Shown here: positions 1 through 5,604 of the stretch, piece by piece
Layout: every line of letters starts with the position of its first letter
How positions within the stretch are numbered: position 1 is the first letter of the stretch
Source of the DNA: Actinomycetales bacterium
Lineage (GTDB): Bacteria > Actinomycetota > Actinomycetes > Actinomycetales > BWSM-131
Assembly: GCA_030149025.1 (NCBI GenBank)
Contig: JASBSH010000068.1
Location: 1-7,228 of the forward strand
Length of the DNA: 7,228 nucleotides
Reading direction: 5' to 3'
Notes under the pieces: generated by a model
Databases searched by the model: none
Told to the model about the DNA's origin: nothing
What the model saw: only the letters and a program-made list of their open reading frames with translations
Made by a program: the position numbers and the translations under genes

Positions 1-788
1 TCCTCGACGGGCCGGCCGGTCGGGTCGTCGTCCAGGCCGAGTAGACGGGTCGCCTCGTCGTTGACCAGCACCACCCGCCCCTTCCGGTCGACGGCGACCA
101 CACCTTCCCGGATCCCGTGAAGCATCGCCTCGCGGGCCTCCAGCAGGCGGGCGATCTCCTCCGGCTCCAGCCCGAAGATGCGCCGTCGCAGCAGTCGCGC
201 GATCAGCAACGAGCCGAGCGCACCAAGGAGCGCCGCGCCGCCGAGCCAGCCGACGAGCAGCGGGATGTCCTCCCGGAAGTCCGCCGCGAGCTTGCTCTCC
301 AGGATGCCAACCGAGGCCGCGCCGATGATCCGGCCGCCGTCGTCCTTGATCGGGACCTTGGCACGCAACGACTCACCCAGCGTCCCCGTTTCCGTGCCGA
401 CGAAGGTTTCACCGGCCAGGGTCGTCGTCGGGTCCGTCGAGACGCGCTCGCCGATCCGCTCCGGGTTGGGGTGTGAGTAGCGGATGCCCTGGGCATCGGT
501 GAGGACCACGAAGGTCATCCCGGACGACTGGCGGATCAGCTCCGCCAGCGGTTGGAGCTCTGCCGCGGGGTCCGGCTCGTCGTAGGCGTCGATCACGCTC
601 GGCAGGCTCGCGACGCTCGTTGCGACCGTGAGTACCTGCTGGCGGTAGGCGTCGCGGATCTGCTGTCGTTGCAGGTGGACGGCGAGCAGGCCGGCCGCGA
701 CCACGGTGACGAGCACGATGCAGACCTGCAGGACCACCAGTTGCAGGCTCAGGGACATCGTGCGGCGCACCGGCTCAGTGTGCCGCAT
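1..788 (-). CDS. citA: CitA/DcuS-type sensor histidine kinase (N-terminal part, cut by left edge)
   Basis: This is the N-terminal 262 residues of a membrane sensor kinase; the HisKA/HATPase part lies beyond the left edge. Seen: TM1 at about residues 17-38, an extracytoplasmic Cache/PAS-like sensor domain at about 40-172, TM2 at about 175-197, the linker GLEPEEIARLLEAREAML (206-223), and the start of a cytoplasmic PAS domain (about 225 on, with GRVVLVNDEATRLLG). The sensor domain has R103-Y-S-H106-P with IGE just after, and SLRAKVP with R142 and K144. In CitA of Klebsiella the equivalent R-x-x-H and R-x-K residues bind citrate, so a tri- or dicarboxylate ligand is likely. It is divergent from a tctCBA transporter, which supports citrate-type sensing. 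The start is chosen at ATG 788 (MRHTEPVRRTMSLSLQ); ATG 758, ten codons later, is a good alternative. Neither has a strong Shine-Dalgarno sequence. The family is certain; the exact ligand is inferred. Confidence 0.9.
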   Translation of the reverse strand, partial: MRHTEPVRRTMSLSLQLVVLQVCIVLVTVVAAGLLAVHLQRQQIRDAYRQQVLTVATSVASLPSVIDAYDEPDPAAELQPLAELIRQSSGMTFVVLTDAQGIRYSHPNPERIGERVSTDPTTTLAGETFVGTETGTLGESLRAKVPIKDDGGRIIGAASVGILESKLAADFREDIPLLVGWLGGAALLGALGSLLIARLLRRRIFGLEPEEIARLLEAREAMLHGIREGVVAVDRKGRVVLVNDEATRLLGLDDDPTGRPVE

Positions 789-816
789 GACACGGAGCCC
801 GGATGCGGTGTCCGCG

Positions 817-849
817 GTGACCGAAACGACCACTACGACCCGTACGACC
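817..849. repeat. Four tandem 9-bp units in the divergent control region
   Basis: The hexamer ACGACC occurs at 826, 835 and 844 at exact 9-bp spacing. A related GTGACC at 817 continues the phase one unit upstream. The array lies between the sensor kinase start (788) and the tctC start (930). It may be a binding site for the response regulator that pairs with the kinase, but the 9-bp period is also three codons and could be a chance product of high-GC sequence. The repeats are seen directly; the regulatory role is inference. Confidence 0.4.
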
Positions 850-894
850 GCAGTCTTCCCCCAGCAGCAACGGCGGCTTTAGCGTCCCGGCACC

Positions 895-912
895 CGGGAG
901 AATCGTCTCCCG
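895..912 (+). promoter_or_regulatory. Leader hairpin/palindrome before tctC
   Basis: CGGGAGA (895-901) and TCTCCCG (906-912) form a perfect 7-bp stem with the 4-base loop ATCG, ending 6 bases before the tctC Shine-Dalgarno. A possible -10 box TAGCGT at 880-885 would start transcription near 891, putting this hairpin at the very 5' end of the mRNA. It could stabilise the message or act as an operator. No convincing -35 box is visible, so the promoter assignment is weak. Confidence 0.4.
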
Positions 913-918
913 CCCCCC

Positions 919-925
919 AAGGAGG
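919..925 (+). promoter_or_regulatory. Strong ribosome binding site fixing the tctC start
   Basis: AAGGAGG lies 4 bases before ATG 930. It decides the start: the reading frame is open back to 552, but the upstream extension has no such site, overlaps the divergent kinase gene, and would bury the signal peptide. Confidence 0.85.
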
Positions 926-929
926 ATCG

Positions 930-1967
930 ATGTCAGTTCCCACCGACGGTGGCAGCCGGCGCACGGGCCGGCGACGCTTCATCGTCCTGACCGCTGTGGC
1001 GGCTGTCCTGGCGCTTGTCGCCGCCGGTTGCGGCGACACGGCGGACACCGGGGGAGGCGCGCAGGCCTCCGAGGAGGTCCAGCCGGTGAACCGGGTGCAG
1101 GTGATGGCGCCGGCCGACCCGGGTGGCGGCTGGGACCAAACCGCTCGGGCGTTGGCCGCCTCGTTCGAGGAGGCTGGGCTGGCGAAGAGCGTGCAGGTCT
1201 CCAACGTCGGTGGCGCCGGAGGGACGGTGGGCCTGGCGCAGTTGAAGAACGAGCGCAGCGAGGACTACCTGATGGTGATGGGCCTCGTGATGGTCGGGGC
1301 CATCGAGACCAACAAGTCGCAGGCGACGCTGAAGGACACGACGCCGATCGCCCGGCTCACCGCCGAGGACGAGATCGTCGTCGTCCCGGCCGACTCGCCC
1401 TACCAGACGATCGACGACCTGGTGAAGGACATGCAGCAGAAGGGCCGCGGGGTCTCCATCGCCGGTGGCTCGGCGGGCGGCACGGACCACATCCTCGCCG
1501 CGCTGATCGCGCAGGCGGGCGACGTTCCGGTCGAGAACCTGAACTACGTCCCCTTCTCCGGTGGCGGTGAGTCCCTTGCGGCGCTGCTGGGCGGCCAGGT
1601 GTCCGCCGGGATCTCGGGTGTCGGCGAGTACGCCGAGCAGGTCAAGGCGGGAAAGCTGAGGGCACTCGCCGTGTCGGGCGCTGAGCGCGTCGAGGGCATC
1701 GACGCGCCGACCCTCACCGAGGCGGGGCTGGACGTCGAACTGAGCAACTGGCGTGGGGTCGTGGGGCCGCCGAACTTGACCGATGACGCACGGCAGAAGC
1801 TGATCGACCTGGTGGACAAGGTCCGTGCGTCCGACGCGTGGAAGCAGCAGGTCGAGAAGAACGGCTGGTCGGACACGTACCTGTCCGGCGACGATTTCGA
1901 CTCCTTCCTCGCCGAGGAGCAGCAGCGGGTGCGCGGCGTCCTCGAGGACATCGGTCTGGTCCAGTGA
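930..1967 (+). CDS. tctC: TctC/Bug-family tricarboxylate-binding lipoprotein
   Basis: This is a 345-residue extracytoplasmic solute-binding protein, the substrate-capture subunit of a tripartite tricarboxylate transporter (TTT). Residues 1-34 are an export signal: an arginine-rich n-region (RRTGRRRF, compatible with a Tat motif), a hydrophobic core at 18-32, and a lipobox-like VAAGC with Cys34 as the lipidated residue, so the mature protein should be anchored on the outer face of the membrane. Family motifs follow: APADPGGGWDQTARAL (60-75, with the conserved Asp69), NVGGAGGTVG (92-101), SGGTDHILAALIAQAG, and YVPFSGGGESLAALLGGQV near 206-224. Length suits the family (about 320-350). It is the first gene of the operon, and its stop overlaps the tctB start by 4 bp (GTGA). 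The substrate is probably citrate or a related tri- or dicarboxylate, judged from the divergent CitA-like kinase, but Bug proteins bind many carboxylates. Confidence 0.93.
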   Translation: MSVPTDGGSRRTGRRRFIVLTAVAAVLALVAAGCGDTADTGGGAQASEEVQPVNRVQVMAPADPGGGWDQTARALAASFEEAGLAKSVQVSNVGGAGGTVGLAQLKNERSEDYLMVMGLVMVGAIETNKSQATLKDTTPIARLTAEDEIVVVPADSPYQTIDDLVKDMQQKGRGVSIAGGSAGGTDHILAALIAQAGDVPVENLNYVPFSGGGESLAALLGGQVSAGISGVGEYAEQVKAGKLRALAVSGAERVEGIDAPTLTEAGLDVELSNWRGVVGPPNLTDDARQKLIDLVDKVRASDAWKQQVEKNGWSDTYLSGDDFDSFLAEEQQRVRGVLEDIGLVQ

Positions 1968-2503
1968 GCTCAGTTGTCGGTGACGGCACCTCCCGCACCG
2001 GGCGACCGGTGCGGGAGGCGCCGTGGGCCGAAGCCGTCTTCCCGGTGGCGCTGACGGCCCTCGGCGTGTTCACCATCGTCGACGCCACCCGGATCTTCGT
2101 GCCGGGCTCTGCCAACACGCTCGGGCCGCGGGCATTCCCGTACGCGGTCGGGGCACTCCTGGTCGCAGTGGGCGTCGTACTGGTTATCGGCCTGGCGCGA
2201 GGCCACCGTGGCGACGCGGAGGACAGCGAGGACGTCGACTCGGGCGTCGGCACGGACTGGCCGACCGTCGCCAAGCTGACGGGCTCCTTCGCCGCCCTGG
2301 TGGTACTCATCGAGCCGCTCGGGTGGCCGGTTGCGGCGACCGTGCTGTTCGGTGGGACGGCGTGGTCGCTCGGCGCCAGGCCTTGGTGGCGGCCGATGCT
2401 CGTCGGCGCCGTGCTCGCCGTGGTCGTCCACGTCGTCTTCACGCAGATGCTCGGCCTGTTCTTGCCGGCGGGACCGCTCGACGGGGTGAGGTTCTTTGGG
2501 TGA
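1964..2503 (+). CDS. tctB: TctB-family small membrane subunit of the tricarboxylate transporter
   Basis: This is a 179-residue integral membrane protein, the small subunit of the TTT transporter, a poorly conserved family usually of about 150-180 residues with four membrane segments. Seen: hydrophobic stretches at about residues 24-41, 59-77, 105-135 (probably one or two passes, broken by IEPLGWP) and 145-167. There is a GPRAFPYAVG motif at 54-63 before TM2, an acidic cytoplasmic-type loop (84-98), and the typical C-terminal LFLPAGPLDGV. The start is taken as GTG 1964, overlapping the tctC stop in GTGA, which implies translational coupling; no good Shine-Dalgarno is visible. A later in-frame GTG at 2009 would still keep all membrane segments and would place the hairpin at 1983-2024 mostly outside the gene. 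It overlaps tctA by 8 bp. Confidence 0.88.
   Translation: MSSVVGDGTSRTGRPVREAPWAEAVFPVALTALGVFTIVDATRIFVPGSANTLGPRAFPYAVGALLVAVGVVLVIGLARGHRGDAEDSEDVDSGVGTDWPTVAKLTGSFAALVVLIEPLGWPVAATVLFGGTAWSLGARPWWRPMLVGAVLAVVVHVVFTQMLGLFLPAGPLDGVRFFG
1983..2024 (+). promoter_or_regulatory. Strong intra-operon hairpin at the tctC/tctB junction
   Basis: CCTCCCGCACCGG (1989-2001) pairs perfectly over 13 bp with CCGGTGCGGGAGG (2006-2018) around a GCGA tetraloop of the GNRA class. After one A-C mismatch the stem continues 5 more bp (1983-1987 with 2020-2024). It begins 15 bases after the tctC stop and lies within the first codons of tctB. There is no T-tract. A hairpin just after a binding-protein gene is a known way of making more binding protein than membrane subunit, through mRNA stabilisation or partial termination; that role here is inference. 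Confidence 0.6.
2485..2491 (+). promoter_or_regulatory. Ribosome binding site for the TTG start of tctA
   Basis: GGTGAGG lies 4 bases before TTG 2496 and inside the end of tctB. An in-frame TGA at 2487-2489 rules out any earlier tctA start, so TTG 2496 is the first possible one. It gives the usual TctA N-terminus. Confidence 0.6.
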
Positions 2504-4046
2504 CTTCGCAGCGTTGCTCGACGGTTTCACGACCGCTGTGCAGCCGATCTACCTGCTCTACGCCCTCATCGGGGTAACGCTCGGCACGGCCGTTGGAGTG
2601 CTGCCCGGCATCGGGCCGGCGATGACGGTCGCGCTGCTGCTACCCCTGACGTACACGCTAGAGCCGACGGCCGCCTTGATCATGTTCGCGGGCATCTACT
2701 ACGGCGGGATGTACGGCGGCTCCACCACTTCCATCCTGCTCAACACACCGGGGGAGTCCGCGTCGATCATCACCGCCCTCGAGGGCAACGCCATGGCCAA
2801 GGCGGGCCGGGGAGCGGCGGCGCTGGCGACTGCCGCGATCGGGTCCTTCATCGCCGGCACGCTCGCCACCGTGGCGCTGACACTGCTCGCGCCGGCAATC
2901 GCGGACGTGGCGGTGAAGCTCGGTCCTCAGGACTACGTGGCTCTGATGGTGGTCGCGTTCCTCACCGTTGCGGCGCTGCTCGGCTCGTCCCCCGCCCGCG
3001 GCATAGCGGCGCTGGCGGTCGGCCTCTTCCTCGGTCTGGTCGGCACCGACACCCTGACCGCTCAGCAGCGGTTCACCTTCGGGGTTCCTGCGCTGGCCGA
3101 CGGCATCGACGTCGTGGTGGTCGCGGTCGGTGTCTTCGCCGTCGGAGAGGCGCTGTACGTGGCGTCCCGCATGCGGCGGGGTCCCATTCCGCTCGTGCCG
3201 ATCAGCGGCAAGTTCATGACCAAGGACGACATGCGCCGGTCGTGGCGGCCGTGGTTGCGCGGTACTGCGGTGGGCTTCCCGATCGGGACGATGCCTGCGG
3301 GCGGGGCCGAAGTCGCGACCTTCCTGTCCTACTCACTCGAACGGCGCCTCTCCAAGCGCAAGCACGAGTTCGGCAACGGCGCGATCGAGGGTGTCGCGGG
3401 GCCGGAGTCGGCCAACAACGCGGCTGCTGCCGGGGTTCTCGTGCCCCTGCTGACGCTTGGTCTGCCCACCTCGGCCACCGCGGCGATCATCATCGCCGCG
3501 TTCCAGAGCTATGGGATCCGCCCCGGCCCCCTGCTGTTCCAGAACGAGTCGGCGCTGGTCTGGGCGTTGATCGCCAGCCTGTACATCGGCAACGTCTTGC
3601 TGCTCGTGCTGAACCTGCCGCTGGTGGGCGTGTGGGTGAAGCTGCTGCAGATCCCGCGGCCGTACCTGTACGCCGGCATTCTGACCTTCGCGGCGCTCGG
3701 CAGCTACTCGGTCGGCGCATCAACGAGTGACGTCGTCCTGCTGTTTCTGCTCGGCGTCCTCGGTTGGACGATGCGGCGATTCGGTTACCCCATCGCCCCC
3801 GCGGTGGTGGGTCTGATCCTCGGGCCGATCGCTGAGGAGCAGCTGCGACGGACGCTGGCCATCAGCCAGGGGGACCTGACGGCGCTCGTGACCAGCCCGT
3901 TCGCCGCACTCGCCTACACGGCTCTGGTGGTGTTCATGGTGCTCGGCTGGTGGCTCAAGAGACGACAGGCCCGCACTGAGGCCGAGCTCGCGGCCGCGGC
4001 GCGGGCGGAGTCGCAACCGGCGGTGGTCGAGGGAGGACGGCGATGA
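2496..4046 (+). CDS. tctA: TctA-family large membrane subunit of the tricarboxylate transporter
   Basis: This is a 516-residue polytopic membrane protein that forms the translocation channel of the TTT system and takes substrate from the TctC lipoprotein; transport in this family is driven by an ion gradient, not by ATP. The signature region is intact: GVLPGIGPAMTVALLLP at 34-50, and YYGGMYGGSTTSILLNTPGE at 68-87. The second, internal copy of this type of motif, GVAGPESANNAAAAG (from residue 299) and LTLGLPTSATAAI (about 318-330), reflects the family's inverted two-half design. About ten to twelve hydrophobic segments are visible, ending in a basic/acidic cytoplasmic tail (KRRQARTEAELAAAARAE). 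Length matches the family (about 500). The start is TTG 2496, overlapping tctB by 8 bp; the stop overlaps the next gene as ATGA (4043-4046). Confidence 0.95.
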   Translation: MGDFAALLDGFTTAVQPIYLLYALIGVTLGTAVGVLPGIGPAMTVALLLPLTYTLEPTAALIMFAGIYYGGMYGGSTTSILLNTPGESASIITALEGNAMAKAGRGAAALATAAIGSFIAGTLATVALTLLAPAIADVAVKLGPQDYVALMVVAFLTVAALLGSSPARGIAALAVGLFLGLVGTDTLTAQQRFTFGVPALADGIDVVVVAVGVFAVGEALYVASRMRRGPIPLVPISGKFMTKDDMRRSWRPWLRGTAVGFPIGTMPAGGAEVATFLSYSLERRLSKRKHEFGNGAIEGVAGPESANNAAAAGVLVPLLTLGLPTSATAAIIIAAFQSYGIRPGPLLFQNESALVWALIASLYIGNVLLLVLNLPLVGVWVKLLQIPRPYLYAGILTFAALGSYSVGASTSDVVLLFLLGVLGWTMRRFGYPIAPAVVGLILGPIAEEQLRRTLAISQGDLTALVTSPFAALAYTALVVFMVLGWWLKRRQARTEAELAAAARAESQPAVVEGGRR

Positions 4047-4462
4047 CGATCGTGGTGGGGTACGTCCCCAAGCCGGAGGGGAGGGCCGCGTTGCGGGCGG
4101 CTTTGGACGAGGCGGACCGAAGGGCTGAGTCGCTCCATGTGCTCAACACATCCCGTGGTGACGCGCTCGTCGACCCTTCGTACGCCTCGCCGCAGGACCT
4201 CGAGGACGTTCGCCGGCTGCTGGAGGAGGCGGGTGTCGAGTTCGACCTGGAGCACCGGGTGGGTGGTCGGGACGGTGCCGAGGAGGTCGTCGAGGCAGCC
4301 GAGAAGCAGAACGCGTCCCTGATCGTCATCGGTCTTCGGCGCAGGTCGCCGACCGGGAAGCTGATCTTCGGCAGCAACGCGCAACGGATCCTCCTCGATG
4401 CGCCGTGCCCCGTGCTCGCGGTGAAGGCGCCCGCTGGTGAGGCTGCAGGTCACCTTCACTGA
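4043..4462 (+). CDS. Universal stress protein (UspA family), last gene of the tct operon
   Basis: This is a 139-residue single-domain cytoplasmic protein with the UspA alpha/beta fold. Seen: the N-terminal strand MTIVVGYV, AALRAALDEADRRAESLHVLN (first helix and second strand), a central helix EDVRRLLEEAGVEFD, ASLIVIGLRRRSP, and the C-terminal GSNAQRILLDAPCPVLAVK. The ATP-binding loop normally reads G-2x-G-9x-G-S/T. Here it is G97-LR-R100-RSPTGKLIF-G110-S111, so the second glycine is Arg; other parts of the loop are kept, and nucleotide binding is likely but not certain. The start codon overlaps the tctA stop (ATGA), so it is made together with the transporter. It may tune transporter activity or report energy state, but its role is unknown. 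A terminator follows 55 bp after its stop. Confidence 0.92.
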   Translation: MTIVVGYVPKPEGRAALRAALDEADRRAESLHVLNTSRGDALVDPSYASPQDLEDVRRLLEEAGVEFDLEHRVGGRDGAEEVVEAAEKQNASLIVIGLRRRSPTGKLIFGSNAQRILLDAPCPVLAVKAPAGEAAGHLH

Positions 4463-4517
4463 CTCGGCCACAGCCTCGGCAAGCTGCAGTCCCGGTTCGC
4501 GATGAAGACCTCAAATC

Positions 4518-4545
4518 CGGCGTGCCGGCGCCCTCCGGCACGCCG
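4518..4545 (+). terminator. GC-rich terminator hairpin ending the tct operon
   Basis: CGGCGTGCCGG (4518-4528) pairs perfectly over 11 bp with CCGGCACGCCG (4535-4545) around the 6-base loop CGCCCT. It lies 55 bp after the stress-protein stop and before the rightward toxin-antitoxin operon. There is no T-run after it, which is common for actinomycete terminators. Confidence 0.75.
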
Positions 4546-4749
4546 TGACGATCACATGGGCTGGATCGGGTAAACCTGCGCGAACAAGAGTCGGCCGGAG
4601 TCGGTAGAGGCGACCAAGTTCACTCTTGCGGCCCCCTTCCCGCCGAGACCGATCATCGAGTGAACGGCTCATGGGGCGCGGGTGACTGGTGGCGGCGACG
4701 TGGCCAGCCGCGGGCTTTTGTCCTCCGGGGACTTGTGGGGCCGCGCGGG
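4546..4749. other. Unassigned intergenic stretch with minor repeats
   Basis: No gene is supported here. It holds a direct repeat GAGTCGG at 4588 and 4598 (one helical turn apart), and two overlapping inverted pairs: CAAGAGT (4585-4591) with ACTCTTG (4622-4628), and GTTCACTC (4618-4625) with GAGTGAAC (4658-4665). The two pairings share bases, so only one could form at a time. Stems are short and loops are over 30 nt, so the significance is low. No tRNA, attachment site or transposon end is apparent. Confidence 0.35.
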
Positions 4750-4755
4750 TAGGCT
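4750..4755 (+). promoter_or_regulatory. -10 box of a probable leaderless promoter for the antitoxin gene
   Basis: TAGGCT ends 6 bases before ATG 4762. Transcription normally starts about 6-7 bases after a -10 box, which puts the first base of the mRNA at or next to the start codon. A GGAGG at 4756-4760 is only 1 base from the ATG, too close to work as a Shine-Dalgarno. No clear -35 box is seen at the right distance. The same TAGGCT layout recurs at 6973. Confidence 0.5.
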
Positions 4756-4761
4756 GGAGGC

Positions 4762-4980
4762 ATGTCCGAGCGGCGCGACGAGTTGCACCACCTGATCGAC
4801 TCCCTTCCTGATGAGCAGGTCGAGCAGGTGCTGGTCGACGTGCGTCGGCGCACCGCGCCGCGAGCCGTACCTTCGGAGAAGGCATTCGCATGGATGGGTG
4901 CCGGCCCCGCCAAGAACGGCCGCAGTGACAACGCCTCGCGGGTCGATGAGTTGCTGGCCGAGGGCTTCGGCCGCAACTGA
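4762..4980 (+). CDS. Small antitoxin of a VapBC-type module
   Basis: This is a 72-residue acidic/basic small protein placed directly before a PIN-domain toxin, the usual antitoxin-first order. Seen: an N-terminal helix RDELHHLIDSLPDEQVEQVL (5-24), a pattern found in several small antitoxin families. A basic RRR turn follows, then a flexible middle with W44, and a C-terminal SRVDELLAEGFGR (59-71) that resembles the helix by which such antitoxins block a PIN active site. I cannot see a ribbon-helix-helix, AbrB or Phd domain, so how (or whether) it binds DNA is unclear. The call rests mainly on size and position. Stop is 2 bp before the toxin start, so both are on one mRNA. Confidence 0.75.
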   Translation: MSERRDELHHLIDSLPDEQVEQVLVDVRRRTAPRAVPSEKAFAWMGAGPAKNGRSDNASRVDELLAEGFGRN

Positions 4981-4982
4981 TC

Positions 4983-5411
4983 GTGATCCTGTTCGACACC
5001 GGCCCCATCGTCGCTGCAGCATTCACCACCGAGGACCACTACGAGGCGTGCACCGACCTCTTCGCCGGACTCCGTCTCGCCGGACGCAGACTCCTCCTTC
5101 CAGCGACGGTGTCAGCCGAAGTGGGCTACTTGATCGACAGACTCGGCGGGGCGGAGCGCGAGGCGGGATTCCTCGCGGGCGTCTCGGAAGGCGCGTTCGA
5201 ACCAGTCGATTTGACGTCGGCCGACTATGGGCGGATGGCCGAGCTCGTTCAGCAGTACGCCGACATGGATCTGGGCACGACAGACGCTTCGGTGATCGCA
5301 GTAGCGGAACGCCTCGGAGTCACTGACATCGCGACGATCGACCGCCGGCACTTCACCGCGGTGCGTCCGCGCCACGTCGAGGCGTTCACCCTGCTCCCTG
5401 AGCAGCTCTGA
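4983..5411 (+). CDS. vapC: VapC-type PIN-domain ribonuclease toxin
   Basis: This is a 142-residue PIN-domain protein, the length of a VapC toxin; these are metal-dependent ribonucleases that cut specific RNAs (often tRNA or rRNA) when freed from their antitoxin. The acidic active-site residues are all present: D5 in ILFDTGPIVAA, E46 in PATVSAEVGYLI, D101 in LGTTDASVIAVAERLG, and D120 in IATIDRRHF. The toxin therefore looks intact. The start is GTG 4983, which gives a canonical PIN N-terminus; it has no clear Shine-Dalgarno and probably depends on coupling to the antitoxin stop at 4978-4980. The RNA target cannot be told from sequence. Confidence 0.92.
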   Translation: MILFDTGPIVAAAFTTEDHYEACTDLFAGLRLAGRRLLLPATVSAEVGYLIDRLGGAEREAGFLAGVSEGAFEPVDLTSADYGRMAELVQQYADMDLGTTDASVIAVAERLGVTDIATIDRRHFTAVRPRHVEAFTLLPEQL

Positions 5412-5604
5412 CGGCAGGGACTTCGTAGGCGGGGCGTCGAGTGGCGCCCTTCAGGGGAGGCGGTCGTGGATCTTCAGTGGCACCGGTTGCGCGGCGGGGG
5501 ACACACGACGTTGCAGTCCTTTCCTCGAGTGTGGGACCCCGGATGCCAGGGCACAAAGTGGCCCGCCGCGACACACTTGCCGCCATGCCGGACAGGTACA
5601 GGAT

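Noticed and set aside
552..929. Open extension of the tctC frame upstream of 930
   Set aside because: It overlaps the divergent kinase gene, reads as low-complexity charged sequence, and would bury the signal peptide; AAGGAGG before ATG 930 marks the real start.
933..1490. Long minus-strand open frame opposite tctC
   Set aside because: It is antisense to a well-supported gene, rich in Arg/His/Gly as expected for a high-GC shadow frame, and has no recognisable motif.
1838..1963. Open extension of the tctB frame into tctC
   Set aside because: It is the alternate frame of the tctC 3' end; TctB homology and the first membrane segment begin after GTG 1964.
4511..5039. Several minus-strand open frames across the toxin-antitoxin start
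   Set aside because: They run through the operon terminator and antisense to the antitoxin, with no motif or ribosome binding site.
5391..5405. CTGCTC-CCT-GAGCAG palindrome at the end of vapC
   Set aside because: Only a 6-bp stem, inside coding sequence and without a T-run; too weak to call a terminator.
5432..5449. GGGCG/CGCCC inverted repeat after vapC as a terminator
   Set aside because: A 5-bp stem with an 8-base loop is expected by chance in DNA this rich in G and C.
5500..5576. GACACAC repeated at 5500 and 5570 before the sigma gene, as a possible sigma-controlled promoter
   Set aside because: Two 7-base copies 70 bp apart with no matching -10 element; no ECF promoter pair could be recognised.
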